Positions 11,105 to 20,900 of a stretch of 39,937 nucleotides of DNA are shown piece after piece; position 1 is the stretch's first letter, and each line of letters opens with the position of its first letter. The notes below the pieces were generated by a model. The model searched no databases. It worked only from the letters and a program-made list of their open reading frames with translations, and had not been told where the DNA came from. The stretch covers positions 1 to 39,937 of the forward strand of contig JAFSMC010000007.1 of assembly GCA_017448105.1 (NCBI GenBank), given 5' to 3'. The position numbers and the translations under genes are program-made. The stretch comes from a bacterium. Its GTDB lineage: Bacteria; Bacillota_I; Bacilli_A; Mycoplasmatales; Mycoplasmoidaceae.

Positions 11105-12826
11105 CTAGTTTTCAAAATCTTGAACTGAGTTAGCATTTTCGTCAAAAATTGTTGATCTAATTATTGGTTTTTTATGTTTATTGATTCAAACAAAATATGA
11201 AACTGTTTCATTAACAATTTTACGGATTTGTAAATTGTTTAATGGTTTTGGTGATTTAGCCATTTGTTTTTCAATGTTTTCTTTAATTGAATAACAAATT
11301 TTCTTTACTAAACTCATATAAGCATTGACATAGAAACAGCCACGAGTGATTAACATTGGCAAACCAACAATCTTTTTTTTTGCCCTATTTAAAACAATAG
11401 TTACATTAAATATTCCATCACTCCCTAAGATTCTTCTTGCACTCATGACTTTTGAATTATCAATGTTCATTTTGTTGTCATCAATATAAATTTCATTAGT
11501 TTCAACAAATTCATTAGTCACTGTAACATTATGATTTAGTAATTCAATTATTTGACCATTAGAAACTTGTAAATAGTTTTCTTTTTCTATTCCAAGGAAA
11601 GCAACATTGTCTTGCATTGCTGATAACATTTTATATTCACCATGAATAGGAATAATGTATTTAGGATTAATTAGTTTAATCATTAAAGCTAATTCGGTTT
11701 GTGAGGCATGCCCTGAACTATGCAGTTTGTTTTTTGGACTATTAACTACTACACGAATACCAGTTTTACATAAGCGGTTAAGTAGTTGTTCAACTTGTTG
11801 ATAGTTGCCTGGAATAGGATTTGATGACATTAATAATAAGTCAGATTGTTTAAGGATAATATGAGGATATTTTCCAGTTGCCATCATATTTAACACTGCT
11901 GAAGGCTCGCCTTGTGAACCAGTCAAAATAATTAGCAATTCTTTATCAGGAGTATTTTTAATATCTGATGGTTCAACAAAGTCTTGTTTATAAGTTTTTA
12001 ATAAGCCAATTTGTATTGAAGAATGGATGTTTGCATCCATTGTCTTACCAATAATACAAATTTTTCTTTTTAGGTTAATAGCAATTTCAATAATGTTTTC
12101 AATACGACGTAAATTTGAAGCAAAAGTAGTGACAAATACACGACCTTTTGCATTCATAATTTGTCTTTTTACTTCATCTAAAATATATTTTTCTGATTGA
12201 CTAAAACCAGGTGATTGTGCATTAGTGGTTTCGCATAATAAAATATCCACTTTTCTTTGAGAAATAGCACAAATCTTGTGAATATTAGTTTGTTCCATTT
12301 TCTTAAAGAAATCAAAACGGAAGTCGCCACAAGTAACAATGTTTCCATTTGGAGTTTGTAAACAAACACCAAAACATAATGGAATGGAATGACAAACACG
12401 GAAGAAATCAATTTTAAAATATTTAGTTTTAATTATAAAGTCATCAATAATTTCTACAAAGTTTGTTTTCTTAATATCATGATGTTCCTTTAACTTACGT
12501 TTTAAAATACTTAAAACTAGTGCTGATCCATAAACATTAGGTATCTCGATAGATTTTAATAAGTAAGGGACGCCTCCAATATGATCTTCGTGAGCGTGAG
12601 TGATAATTAATCCTTTAATTTTGTCTTTATTAGCAATTAAATAATCGAAAGGACAAATCACTGATGAAACGCCAGGAAGTTCATTTTCATCACTAAATTT
12701 GTTGCCACAATCAATGATGAATAATTCATCTTTGTATTCAAAGATATACATATTCTTGCCAATTTCTTCAATTCCACCTAAGGCAAAGATTTTAGTAGTT
12801 TCAGTATTTAAAGTTTGATTAGACAT
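11105..12826 (-). CDS. rnj: ribonuclease J
   Basis: 573 residues. This is an RNA-processing and decay enzyme with metallo-beta-lactamase and beta-CASP domains. The zinc motif is HAHEDH at 77-82. VCHSIP, TCGDFRFD, the beta-CASP stretch with TGSQGEP, HSSGHAS and PIHGEYKML complete the set of active-site motifs. It is slightly longer than the usual ~555 residues because one TGA-Trp (11186) near the end is read through, giving the tail VSYFVWINKHKKP. The ATG has a good Shine-Dalgarno (AGGAG), and it starts 7 bases after def. RNase J1 and J2 cannot be told apart here. Confidence 0.93.
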
Positions 12827-12833
12827 AATACTC

Positions 12834-13403
12834 CTAAATCATAATTAAATTTTCATTATTCAAAAATGTTTTCTCTTTTTTAATATGGTCATAAAATAAA
12901 ATCCCATCAAGATGTTCAATTTCATGTTGAAAACATACTGCTGGCAAACCACTTAGTTCCAAGATTATGTTTTTCTTGGCTAACATATCATAGCCTTCAA
13001 CAACTATGTGATATCAACGCTCAACATTACCCTCATGTTTTGTTTTAACACTTAAACAACCTTCGCCATTTGTTAAACAGCATTTTTGCAAACTATGTTG
13101 AATAATTTTGGGATTAGCAAGCAAATACTTGTAGATTTTTGTGTCATATTGAAAGTTGGTGTAAATAATTCTTTTATCGCAACCAACTTGTGGGGCAGCA
13201 ATTGCAATTCCTTCTTGCAAACCATATTTTTTACTTATTCCTTTTGCACATGCATCAATATAAGTTACCAATTTATTAACATATTCTTGGTCTTCTTGAT
13301 TTAAAGGTAATACTACATTTTTGCATTTAGTTCTTAATGCAGGATGCGTATCGTCTAATATTCAATCATTTGTGGGGTGTAAACCACCATTACTTTTAAA
13401 CAT
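12834..13403 (-). CDS. def: peptide deformylase
   Basis: 189 residues. It removes the formyl group from nascent N-termini and is metal-dependent. The three motifs are GIAIAAPQ (about 65-72), EGCLS with the metal-ligand Cys at 116, and QHEIEHLDG with His 160 and 164. The start is taken as [14 protein letters not shown]. Trp residues are encoded by TGA. The C-terminal tail [14 protein letters not shown] ends in the Shine-Dalgarno of rnj, so the two genes form a def-rnj unit. The promoter is in the 82-base gap shared with the divergent HPr-like gene. Confidence 0.9.
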
Positions 13404-13431
13404 ATAAAGATAAAAGAAATAAGCTAACATG

Positions 13432-13477
13432 ATTATACAACATATCAAAAAGCAAGTATTTATCTTGTTTGTATAAT
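13432..13477. promoter_or_regulatory. divergent promoters for def and HPr-like gene
   Basis: TATAAT on the minus strand at 13432-13437 (for def) and on the plus strand at 13472-13477 (for the HPr-like gene). Both are directly preceded by TTG, as in TTGTATAAT. No good -35 is seen for either. The plus-strand box is only 8 bases from the ATG, so that mRNA should be leaderless. Confidence 0.6.
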
Positions 13478-13485
13478 AAATATAT

Positions 13486-13764
13486 ATGAAACGAGCCACA
13501 GTTAGAATCATTGATAAACGATGATTATCTATTAAGTACATTGAAAAAATAACTATGCTTGCTAACAAGTATCGTTGTGATATTATCTTTAATTATGATG
13601 GTGATGTAGCTAATGCTAAGTCAATTATTAATTTAATGTCTATTTTTAGCCATATCAAAAAATTACCGGCAACTATTGAAATACTTTTTAAAGGTTGGAG
13701 TGATGCACAAGAAGCTTTCGATACTATTATTAGCACAATGAAAGAAACTAAATTTGTTCTTTAA
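13486..13764 (+). CDS. HPr-like protein lacking the phospho-His (Crh-like)
   Basis: 92 residues, beginning MKRATVRIIDKRWLSIKYIE and ending TKFVL. The HPr fold is clear: NAKSIINLMSI matches the region around the regulatory serine of HPr, with Ser at exactly residue 46, followed by ATIEILFKG and AFDTI. At the phosphotransfer site the usual GIHARPA is replaced by WLSIKYI: residue 15 is Ser instead of His and residue 17 is Lys instead of Arg. It therefore cannot pass phosphate from enzyme I to EIIs. Crh of Bacillus has the same combination (no His15, Ser46 kept) and acts in catabolite regulation; a regulatory role through HPr kinase is inferred. Its 3' end overlaps the convergent PHP gene by 17 bases. 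No Shine-Dalgarno; TATAAT lies 8 bases before the ATG. Confidence 0.75.
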
Positions 13765-14878
13765 TTTGCTCAAAAAACAAAAGTAATTGTTTTCAATTCT
13801 TTATTTTAGAAAAAGTTTCTAAAGGCAAATCGTAGTTGCTTTTATTTACAATGTAACAACTTGTTTGTTGATTAAGTTCATTACATAATTTTTGATCATT
13901 AGAAACAACAATACTTCATACTGGGTGAATATTGTGCTGCTTTAAATAATCTATAAAGTAACTTACTTTTTTTTGTTGATATGTAACTACTTGACACTTG
14001 TTTTTGTTTAATTCATCACGTAGTGATGGGCTAAGTAAATGATAAAGATTATTTTGAATAAAAATTACTTGTGGTTTTTTATCAAAGAATTTTACTTGTG
14101 GTTTTTTAATAATGTTTTTCTCTAACCCTCATTTATAAGCTAAAGCATAATTTTGTTCCACTCATTCTTGTTGAATGGTAGAAATGTCGTGACTATCATT
14201 TTCAATAATAACTTTGACTGGTGAATTAGCTACCATTTTCCAAAATTTTTCTACTGGATAGTGCCAAACACTTTTAGGTTGGGTGTAATTAATATTAAAT
14301 CCTAGTGGGATATCATATTTAATTGCACTAGCAATTATTTTTTTGCAAAGTTCATCAACCGTGTTATCTCATTTTTGATAAGAATTAAGGAAGATTTCTG
14401 GATGAGCTATTCAAGAATAAGTTCTTGATTCTAAAGCGGCCTCTAAATTTATTCAATATTGTTTAAGTTGGTCTTTAGTTTTGGTATCATAACATGTATA
14501 AATAAGTGGTTCTTCTTTTAAAACATTGTTATAGAAGTGATTACCACAGATCATAAACTCACAAATAGGATCTCTAGCTAACTTTTCAAAATAGTACCTA
14601 TTTTCTTGGCTGCATTCAGTTTCATAACCTAAATAAAGCTTAATTTTTTGTTTATGTTTTTTCGATAAATCGTTAATTTCTTTCTTGTAAGTAAATAATT
14701 GAGAGTATTTAACTCTAGAGTACTTATAATGTGAGGACTGAGTACCAGGTAGTGGACAATGTTCACAAAAATAAATAGCTTCGAAACTGTGTTTCAAAGC
14801 ATAGTCAACAATTTCTTGCACTTCATTACTAGAATGATTACAAATTTTGTTATGAATGTGATAAAGGAACATTTTCAT
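13748..14878 (-). CDS. PHP-domain phosphatase, HisK-like, with C-terminal extension
   Basis: 376 residues with several TGA-Trp codons. Residues 1 to about 275 are a PHP metal-dependent hydrolase: LYHIHNKICNH (His7, His9), YFCEHC, YLGYETECS, CGNHFY, SWIAHPEIF and IIENDSHD are in the order of the metal-binding motifs of histidinol-phosphatase-type proteins. The remaining ~100 residues (from about ALAYKWGLEKN) are not part of a normal HisK protein, and I do not recognise them. No histidine pathway is present here, so the real substrate is unknown. The start is preceded by TATAAT 8 bases upstream and no Shine-Dalgarno. Its end overlaps the HPr-like gene on the other strand. Confidence 0.75.
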
Positions 14879-14886
14879 AATAACTA

Positions 14887-14892
14887 ATTATA
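14887..14892 (-). promoter_or_regulatory. -10 box of PHP gene
   Basis: TATAAT on the minus strand, 8 bases before the ATG, placed in the T-rich tail of the ferredoxin terminator. A leaderless transcript is predicted. Confidence 0.5.
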
Positions 14893-14931
14893 AAAAATAA
14901 AAAACACCGTTGTTTTTGCAACGATGTTTTC
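14891..14931 (-). terminator. ferredoxin terminator
   Basis: On the minus strand a stem AACATCGTTG/CAACGGTGTT (one T-G wobble) with a CAAAAA loop is followed by a T-rich run. It lies 17 bases after the ferredoxin stop and separates it from the PHP gene. Confidence 0.8.
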
Positions 14932-14947
14932 AATAAAATATAATTTA

Positions 14948-15127
14948 CTATTTTACTTCGATAGCTTTAGCTGGACAAACACCTGCACAAGCACCGCAAC
15001 CAACACATTTTGCTTCATCAACAGTTGCTTTACCATCAGGACCAATTGTAATAGCACCTATAGGACATGTGCTTGTACAAGCCCCACACCCTAAACATTT
15101 ACTTTTGTCAACACTTGCTTTTGCCAT
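14948..15127 (-). CDS. 2[4Fe-4S] ferredoxin
   Basis: 59 residues. Two classic clusters: CLGCGACTSTCP at 11-22 and CVGCGACAGVCP at 41-52. This is a clostridial-type low-potential electron carrier, likely working with the [FeFe] hydrogenase at 30125-31549 and with other anaerobic oxidoreductases encoded elsewhere. Strong Shine-Dalgarno (GGAGG) before the ATG, its own promoter and its own terminator make it a single-gene unit. Ferredoxins are uncommon in mycoplasmas, which points to an anaerobic lifestyle. Confidence 0.96.
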   Translation of the reverse strand: MAKASVDKSKCLGCGACTSTCPIGAITIGPDGKATVDEAKCVGCGACAGVCPAKAIEVK

Positions 15128-15150
15128 ATTTGCCTCCTATATGTACTCTG

Positions 15151-15156
15151 ATTATA
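15151..15156 (-). promoter_or_regulatory. ferredoxin -10 box
   Basis: TATAAT on the minus strand, 23 bases before the ATG, directly preceded by TG. The -35 is not clear. Confidence 0.55.
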
Positions 15157-15226
15157 CATTAATATGGGACTAATATTGTGAAAACACGGTTTATTGAGCT
15201 AAATTGTATAAAAAATATAGTTAAAA

Positions 15227-15312
15227 CATTTTCATAAACACCCAGTTTATGTTTGTGGTATCTCATTAGTCATTCAATTATTAAAACAAGTTATTGGTAA
15301 TAAAAAACATTT
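15227..15312 (+). pseudogene. fragment of pncB
   Basis: 86 bases that match pncB (10818-10905, other strand) with only four substitutions and a 2-base shortening of an A-run. Translation gives HFHKHPVYVCGISLVIQLL against HFNKHPVYVCGISLAVQLL in PncB. It has no start, no full domain and a stop soon after (GVFK then TAG). It is a young duplicated fragment between the ferredoxin promoter and the T-box leader. The sequence on each side shows nothing I can match. Confidence 0.85.
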
Positions 15313-15426
15313 GAATAGAATTGGTGTGTTTAAATAGCTTTTGTGTTATGAAAATTATTTAACTAAATGATTAAATTAATAATTCCATATTTTATAAAAA
15401 TCCTAATATTTCTCAAAGAATAACAA

Positions 15427-15432
15427 TATAAT
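15427..15432 (+). promoter_or_regulatory. -10 box of the T-box/aspS operon
   Basis: TATAAT on the plus strand placed just upstream of the T-box stem I; no convincing -35 was found. Transcription should begin near 15440. Confidence 0.5.
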
Positions 15433-15439
15433 AATAGAT

Positions 15440-15698
15440 GCATTGAAGGGGACAGTAGCTTTAATGTTTTGTAAAAGTGAGCTAGGTATAGTGTAAACTA
15501 GTTGCAAACTTATTGTGAAAAACACCCCTGAGCTAACTACCGAAAAGATTTCTTAGTAGGCTAGTTCGATGGCAATCGTTAAATGTCAAGGCTGAAGAAG
15601 CTAAAGATTACATTAGGTGTAATGAATTAAGGTGGCACCACGGATTAAACATATTCGTCCTTATTAGTTCCAAAATGGATGGATATGTTTTTTATTTA
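15440..15698 (+). promoter_or_regulatory. T-box riboswitch, apparent Asn (AAC) specifier
   Basis: Leader of aspS-gatCAB. Stem I shows the conserved AGTA (15454-15457), the GTGAG bulge and terminal part near 15477-15502, and the specifier side GAAA-AAC-ACC, in which AAC at 15521-15523 holds the specifier position (compare GAAC-UAC-ACC in Bacillus tyrS). The T-box sequence AAGGTGGCACCACGG is at 15629-15643; its TGGC would pair with the ACCA end plus a G discriminator, as in tRNA(Asn) and tRNA(Asp). The terminator has 14-base arms at 15647-15660 and 15677-15690 with G-U pairs, then a T-run. Uncharged tRNA should favour the antiterminator and switch on the operon. The specifier reading was made by eye. 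Confidence 0.9.
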
Positions 15699-15715
15699 TA
15701 TTAGGAAGGTTAATA

Positions 15716-17470
15716 ATGAAAAATATTTATCATACTCATTATTGCAAAGATTTAAATGAAAAGAATATTGGTCAAAAAGTCACCATTTCAGGGTGAGTTG
15801 AAAATATTAGAGACCATGGAGGAGTATTATTTGTTGATATCCGTGATACTTATGGAATTTTACAAATAGTAAGTAATGACAATAAGTTATTCAAAGGCTT
15901 AAGTAAAGAAAGTGTTGTTTGTGTCAGTGGTTCTATTAGAGAAAGAAGTGCTGAAACAATTAATCCTAAATTGTTAACAGGTAAAATTGAATTACTTGTT
16001 GATAGTTTTAAAGTTTTATCAAAATCAAAAAGTGAACTGCCTTTTCCCATCTTTTTTTCCAAGAGCACTAAAGAGGATATCCGTTTAAAATACCGATACC
16101 TAGACTTAAGAAATAATAAAATAAAAGATAACTTGATATTACGGAGTAAAATTTTGCATTTTTTACGTAATAAAATGTTTGATCTTGGTTTTGTGGAAGT
16201 ACAAACTCCGATTTTAACTGCTTCAAGCCCTGAAGGGGCAAGAGACTTTGTAGTTCCTTCAAGAGCATTTAAAGGAAGATTTTATGCTCTTCCTCAAGCT
16301 CCACAAATTTATAAAGAATTATTAATGGTCAGTGGTTTTGAAAAGTATTTTCAAATTGCTCCATGCTTTAGGGATGAAGATTCTAGATCAGACCGTACTT
16401 TAGAATTTTATCAACTAGATTTGGAAATGAGTTTTGTTACTGAAGAAGACGTTTTAAAACTTGGTGAAGAAATTTTCTATGATGTGTTTAAAACTTTTTC
16501 AAAGAAAAAGATTTCTCCCAAGCCATTTAGAAGAATTGCTTACAATGATGCTCTAGAAATGTATGGAACTGATAAACCAGACTTAAGAAACCCATTAACA
16601 ATTCAAGATATTTCTAAAATTTTAAAAGATACAACTTTTAAACCTTTTCAAAAAGCCTTTATTAAAGCAATTAAAGTAGATGATATAGGTAACAAACCTA
16701 ATTCGTGGTTTAATGAAGTAGTTGATTATGCTATTAGCATTGGTATGCCAGGAATTGGTTATATCACCATGGTTAGTGATGATACTTTTAAAGGACCAAT
16801 CACTAAATTTCTTTCAGAAAAAGAAAGAAAAGAACTTATTGCTTTATGCAAGATGAAAAAGCAATCAGTATTATTTTTTATTGGTAATAGAACTAAAAAA
16901 CTTGCTCAAAAGTATGCTGGTTTAATTAGAGATAAGTTAGGTCAAATGTGTAATCTAATTGATCCTAATCGTCTTGAACTATGTATTATTAATGATTTTC
17001 CAATGTTTGAATATGATCCAAAAGCTAAAAAATATGAATTCTGTCATAACCCATTTAGTTTACCTAAGCAAGGAATTAAAGCTTTTGACAGCAAAAACTT
17101 AGATGATATCTTAGCTTATCAATATGACTTTGTATGTAATGGTAATGAACTTGCTTCTGGAGCAATTAGAAACCATGATTTGAAAAGTTTAGCTAGAGCT
17201 TTTAGTATTGTTGGTTATAAACCAGAAGAAATTAAGAAAAGATTCCAATCAATTTTTACTGCTTTCCAATATGGTTGTCCGCCACATGGCGGTATGGCAC
17301 CAGGGATTGATAGAATCATTATGTTAATCCAAGACGAATCAAACTTAAGAGAAGTTCAAGCTTTCCCAACCAGTGCTAGTGGCCAAGATTTAATGATGGG
17401 TAGTCCATCATATTTGACTAATGAACAGCTTGATGAACTTGGAATTATAATTAGGAAGGAAGAAAAATAA
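15716..17470 (+). CDS. aspS: aspartyl-tRNA synthetase, probably non-discriminating
   Basis: 584 residues, the length of a bacterial AspRS. The N-terminal OB-fold binds the anticodon; the class II core has motif 2 at FRDEDSRSDRTLEF and motif 3 GMAPGIDRIIML; a GAD insertion is present between them. The anticodon-domain loop reads RDHGG (His34) where discriminating E. coli AspRS has RDLGS; His at this place is associated with relaxed enzymes that also make Asp-tRNA(Asn). With GatCAB directly behind and an Asn-type T-box in front, I infer that it charges both tRNA(Asp) and tRNA(Asn). Shine-Dalgarno AGGAAGG. TGA-Trp at about residue 27. Stop overlaps the gatC start by one base. Confidence 0.94.
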
Positions 17471-17766
17471 TGACAAAGATTACTAAAGAAAATATTAAAA
17501 ACTATGCTGACAAATTATTGTTTGATTTAAATGATAAAGAATGCGATTTAATTTTACATGATTTTGATGATGTAGTTAAATTATGTCACACTATTTTGCA
17601 TGTTCCTGGTTTAGAAAAAACAAAACCGATGACTCATTGTCTTGACAACTTTATTGTTAAACTTAGAGAAGATAAAACTTTACCATCAGTTGAAATTGAT
17701 AAATTATTAGCTAATTGTGATGTATCTACTGAAAGAGAAGTTGAAATACCAAAAGTGGTAGAATAA
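17470..17766 (+). CDS. gatC: Asp/Glu-tRNA amidotransferase subunit C
   Basis: 98 residues, the normal size of GatC, which wraps GatA and GatB together. It begins MTKITKENIKNYADKLLF; the stretch VPGLEKTKPMTHCLDNF matches the usual GatC pattern with P(M)TH. The ATG overlaps the aspS stop (TAATG) and its stop overlaps the gatA start in the same way, so the four genes are translationally coupled. Confidence 0.9.
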   Translation: MTKITKENIKNYADKLLFDLNDKECDLILHDFDDVVKLCHTILHVPGLEKTKPMTHCLDNFIVKLREDKTLPSVEIDKLLANCDVSTEREVEIPKVVE

Positions 17767-19229
17767 TGAGCAAGTTTAATTATCAAGCAATTTCAATTTT
17801 GCATCAACAGCTTGTTGATAAGAAAATTAAACCACAAGATTTAATTAATGAATCTCTTGATTTATCACATCAAGTGCAAAAGAAATGTAATGCTTTTGTT
17901 ACTATTATGGACGATGCTAAAGCTAAAATATCAACATCAAGTAATTTACTTTCTAATATTCCTTATGGAATAAAAGAATTAATTTCTACCAAAGGAATTT
18001 TAACCACAGGATCATCAAATTCTTTAAAAGATTATGTTCCTTTCTTTAATGCCACTGTTATTGAAAAATTAGATAAAGCAGGTGCTATTAAAATTAATAA
18101 AACTGCTTGTGATGAATTTGGTTTAGGCGGAACTGGAACAACATGTCATACTGGTTTTGTTACTAATCCTTGAGACAGAACTAAAATGTGCTCTGGATCA
18201 AGCGCAGGTAGTGCAGCAGCTGTGGCAGCTGGAGTTTACCCATTTGCTTTAGGAACTGATACAGGCGATTCTGTTAGAAAACCAGCAGCATATTGTGGAA
18301 TTGTTGGTTATAAACCAACATATGGAATGATTTCTAGATATGGAATTTTCCCATTTGCTTCTAGTTTAGACCATTGTGGTGTATTTACTAGAAATGTTTT
18401 AGATGCAGCTATTGTTGTTGATGCAATAAAAGGCCTTGATGAAAAAGATATGACTACATGAGACTCATCAAAAATTAACTTACAAAAAACTATTGGCAGC
18501 AAAATTCCTAACAAGAAATTATGTTTTATCAAAGAAATATGCGACATTAAAGAGTACGATAATGCTTCAGAAACTTTAAAACAACACTTAAGCAACTTCA
18601 AAGAAGTTGTTAAGAAAATTAGAGAAAATGGTTTTGAGGTCGATGAAGTTTCAATTGACAAAAAAATTCTTAAAGCTGTTTTTCCAACATATTTAATTAT
18701 TTCTTGTGCAGAAGCAATTTCCAATCTTTCTAATTTAACCGGTCTTATTTTTGGACCTAGAGGAAAAGGCACAACATATAAAGAAGTAATCAAAGATCAT
18801 AGAACAACAGGATTTCATCCTTTAATAAAAAGACGTCTTGTGATTGGTTCATATATTTTACAAAAAGAAAACATTGATTACTTCTTTAAAAATGCCCAAA
18901 GATCTAGAAGAGTCATTGTTGATACTTGAAAACAACTATTTAAAAAATATGCTGCAGTTATTTTACCAATAGGTAGTGGTCCTGCTAAAGATTTTAAACC
19001 ATCAAGTCGTGTAGCAGAGACCAACTTAGACATTTTGGAAGAACATTTACAAATTGGTAACTTTGGTGGTTTTCCATCTATTTCTATACCAGACGGATTT
19101 ATTGAAGGATTACCAGTATCTTTGAATATCACTGGTAATTGTTATGATGACGCTAATGTTCTCAACATTGCCGCTTCCATTGAAGCATTAATGCCATACA
19201 AAGACCAAATTGCAAAGGAAAAACAATAA
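17766..19229 (+). CDS. gatA: Asp/Glu-tRNA amidotransferase subunit A (amidase)
   Basis: 487 residues once three TGA-Trp codons are read through. GatA releases ammonia from an amide donor for the transamidation reaction. The Ser-cisSer-Lys triad is visible: Lys70 in [10 protein letters not shown], Ser145 in CSGSSAGSA, and Ser169 in [12 protein letters not shown]. The usual GGS at the nucleophile is GDS here, so a Gly is Asp. The C-terminus [18 protein letters not shown] is family-typical. Overlaps gatC and gatB by one base each. Confidence 0.95.
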
Positions 19230-20662
19230 TGAAAAGCAAATATAAAGTAGTTATTGGTTTAGAAATGCATTGTGAATTAAAATCTAATTCTAAAGTTTTC
19301 TCACCATCAAAAAATAGTTATTGTGAAGTAACAAATACTAATGTTAACGAAATTGATTTAGGTTTTCCTGGTGTTTTACCAACTGTTAATGTTCAATGTG
19401 TTAAAAATGCCATAAAAATGGCTATGATTTTAAATTGCGAAATTCCTAAGTATATGGTGTTTGATAGAAAACATTATTTCTATCCTGACTTACCTAAAGG
19501 TTATCAACTTACTCAATTTACCCAACCAGTAGGAGTTAATGGTTCTTTGAAAATTAAAAACCAAGATAAAGAAATAGTAGTTGGTATTCATGATATTCAT
19601 CTTGAAGAAGATGCTGCAGCAATGGAACACAAAGAAAACTCTTCTATCATTGACTATAACAGAGCTGGTGTTCCATTATTAGAAATAGTTACTACTCCAT
19701 GTTTGCATTCTGCTCAAGAAACAGTAATGTTTTTGGAATGTATGAGACAAATTTATCAATATTGTGATATTTCTGATGCTGATACTAAAAAAGGTCAAGT
19801 AAGATGTGATGTTAACATCTCTATTTGTGATCCTAATGACACTAAACTAGGAACAAGAATAGAAATTAAAAATGTTAACTCATTTAGTAATGTTTATGAT
19901 GCTATTAACTATGAAATTAAACGTCAAAGTGAATTAAAAGATGCTGGAAGATATGATGAAGTTAAGCAAGAAACTAAACGTTATGATGAACAATTAGCCA
20001 AAACTATTACTATGCGAACAAAAAATGATGCAATAGATTATCGTTATTTTGTTGACCCTAATCTTCCTAAGTTTGAAATTACTGAAGAATGAAAACAACA
20101 AATTAAAAATGAAATACCTAGATTGCATTTTGAAAGAAAACAAAAATACATTAGTGAATATAGTTTAAGTGATGAAGATGCTAATATTCTTGTTAAAGAA
20201 AAAAGTATTTCTGATTATTTCGAAAAATGTTTAAAACTTAAAATTAGTCCAAAAGATGCATGTAACTGGATTAATGTTAATGTATTAGGTTATATGAATA
20301 AACATAATCTTAAGATCAACGATATCTTTTTAACCCCAGAAATGTTAGCCTTTTTATTAGATAAATTGAAACAACAAGTTATTTCATCTAAACAAGTTAA
20401 AGAAATTTTCTTTAAAGTTTTAGATGAGAAGAAACCACCTCAAACTTTCATTACTAAAGAAAGTTCACAAATTTCAGATGAAAAAGAATTAGAAAAAATT
20501 ATTGTTGAAATTATTAAGAATAATCCGGTCCAACAACAACAATATAAATGTGGAAAATCTAAAGTGTTTGATTTCTTTGTTGGTCAGGTAATGAAACAAA
20601 CAAAAGGTAAAGCTAATCCTAATGTCACAAAACAAATTTTGCAGAAGAAACTTAGTGATTAA
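19229..20662 (+). CDS. gatB: Asp/Glu-tRNA amidotransferase subunit B
   Basis: 477 residues with a TGA-Trp at about 288. GatB activates the mischarged aminoacyl-tRNA with ATP and amidates it. The N-terminal cradle signature VVIGLEMHCELKSNSK, HYFYPDLPKGYQLTQF and DIHLEEDAAAMEH are all present, and the C-terminal YqeY-like tail ends in GKANPNVTKQILQKKL. It is last in the T-box operon. No clear terminator is seen after it. Confidence 0.95.
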
Positions 20663-20900
20663 TTATTTTTCAGAATATGGGTATATTTAAACAAAATTAT
20701 TAGCATATTTTTCTTTTACATAGGTGCTTTTTTTAAAAAAGTACTATAGGTGTTTAAAAATTAATTGCATTGAACTTTCCATTGGCAGTTTAGTTAAATT
20801 TGCTAATGAAAAAAGAAGTAAAAATAGTTATTAAATGAGATAAAAAATATCATGAAGTTACTATTTTTAACTTGAATTTATTATTTATATAATAAATAAT
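20663..20900 (+). other. intergenic: promoter and weak small reading frame
   Basis: 238 bases between gatB and the lipoprotein gene. A TATAAT lies at 20888-20893, 7 bases before the next ATG. An A/T-only hairpin at about 20723-20748 has no value as a terminator on its own. A 28-codon frame (20806-20892, beginning MKKEVKIVIKWDKKYHEV with one TGA-Trp) ends inside the -10 box; I cannot show that it is a gene, and it may be a remnant. Confidence 0.4.

Noticed and set aside
13362-13568. N-terminal membrane extension of def (hydrophobic frame upstream of MFKSNGG)
   Set aside because: It runs over the divergent promoter into the HPr-like gene; deformylase does not carry such a segment.
18308-18793. 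Long frames antisense to gatA, and similar antisense frames elsewhere
   Set aside because: They lack start signals and family patterns and mirror the codon pattern of the true genes.
17766-19229. gatA, like gatB, dnaE, lysS and pflB, appears broken by several in-frame TGA codons
   Set aside because: All breaks are TGA at conserved Trp or aromatic positions and the flanking frames continue without shift; this is the Mycoplasma genetic code, not decay.
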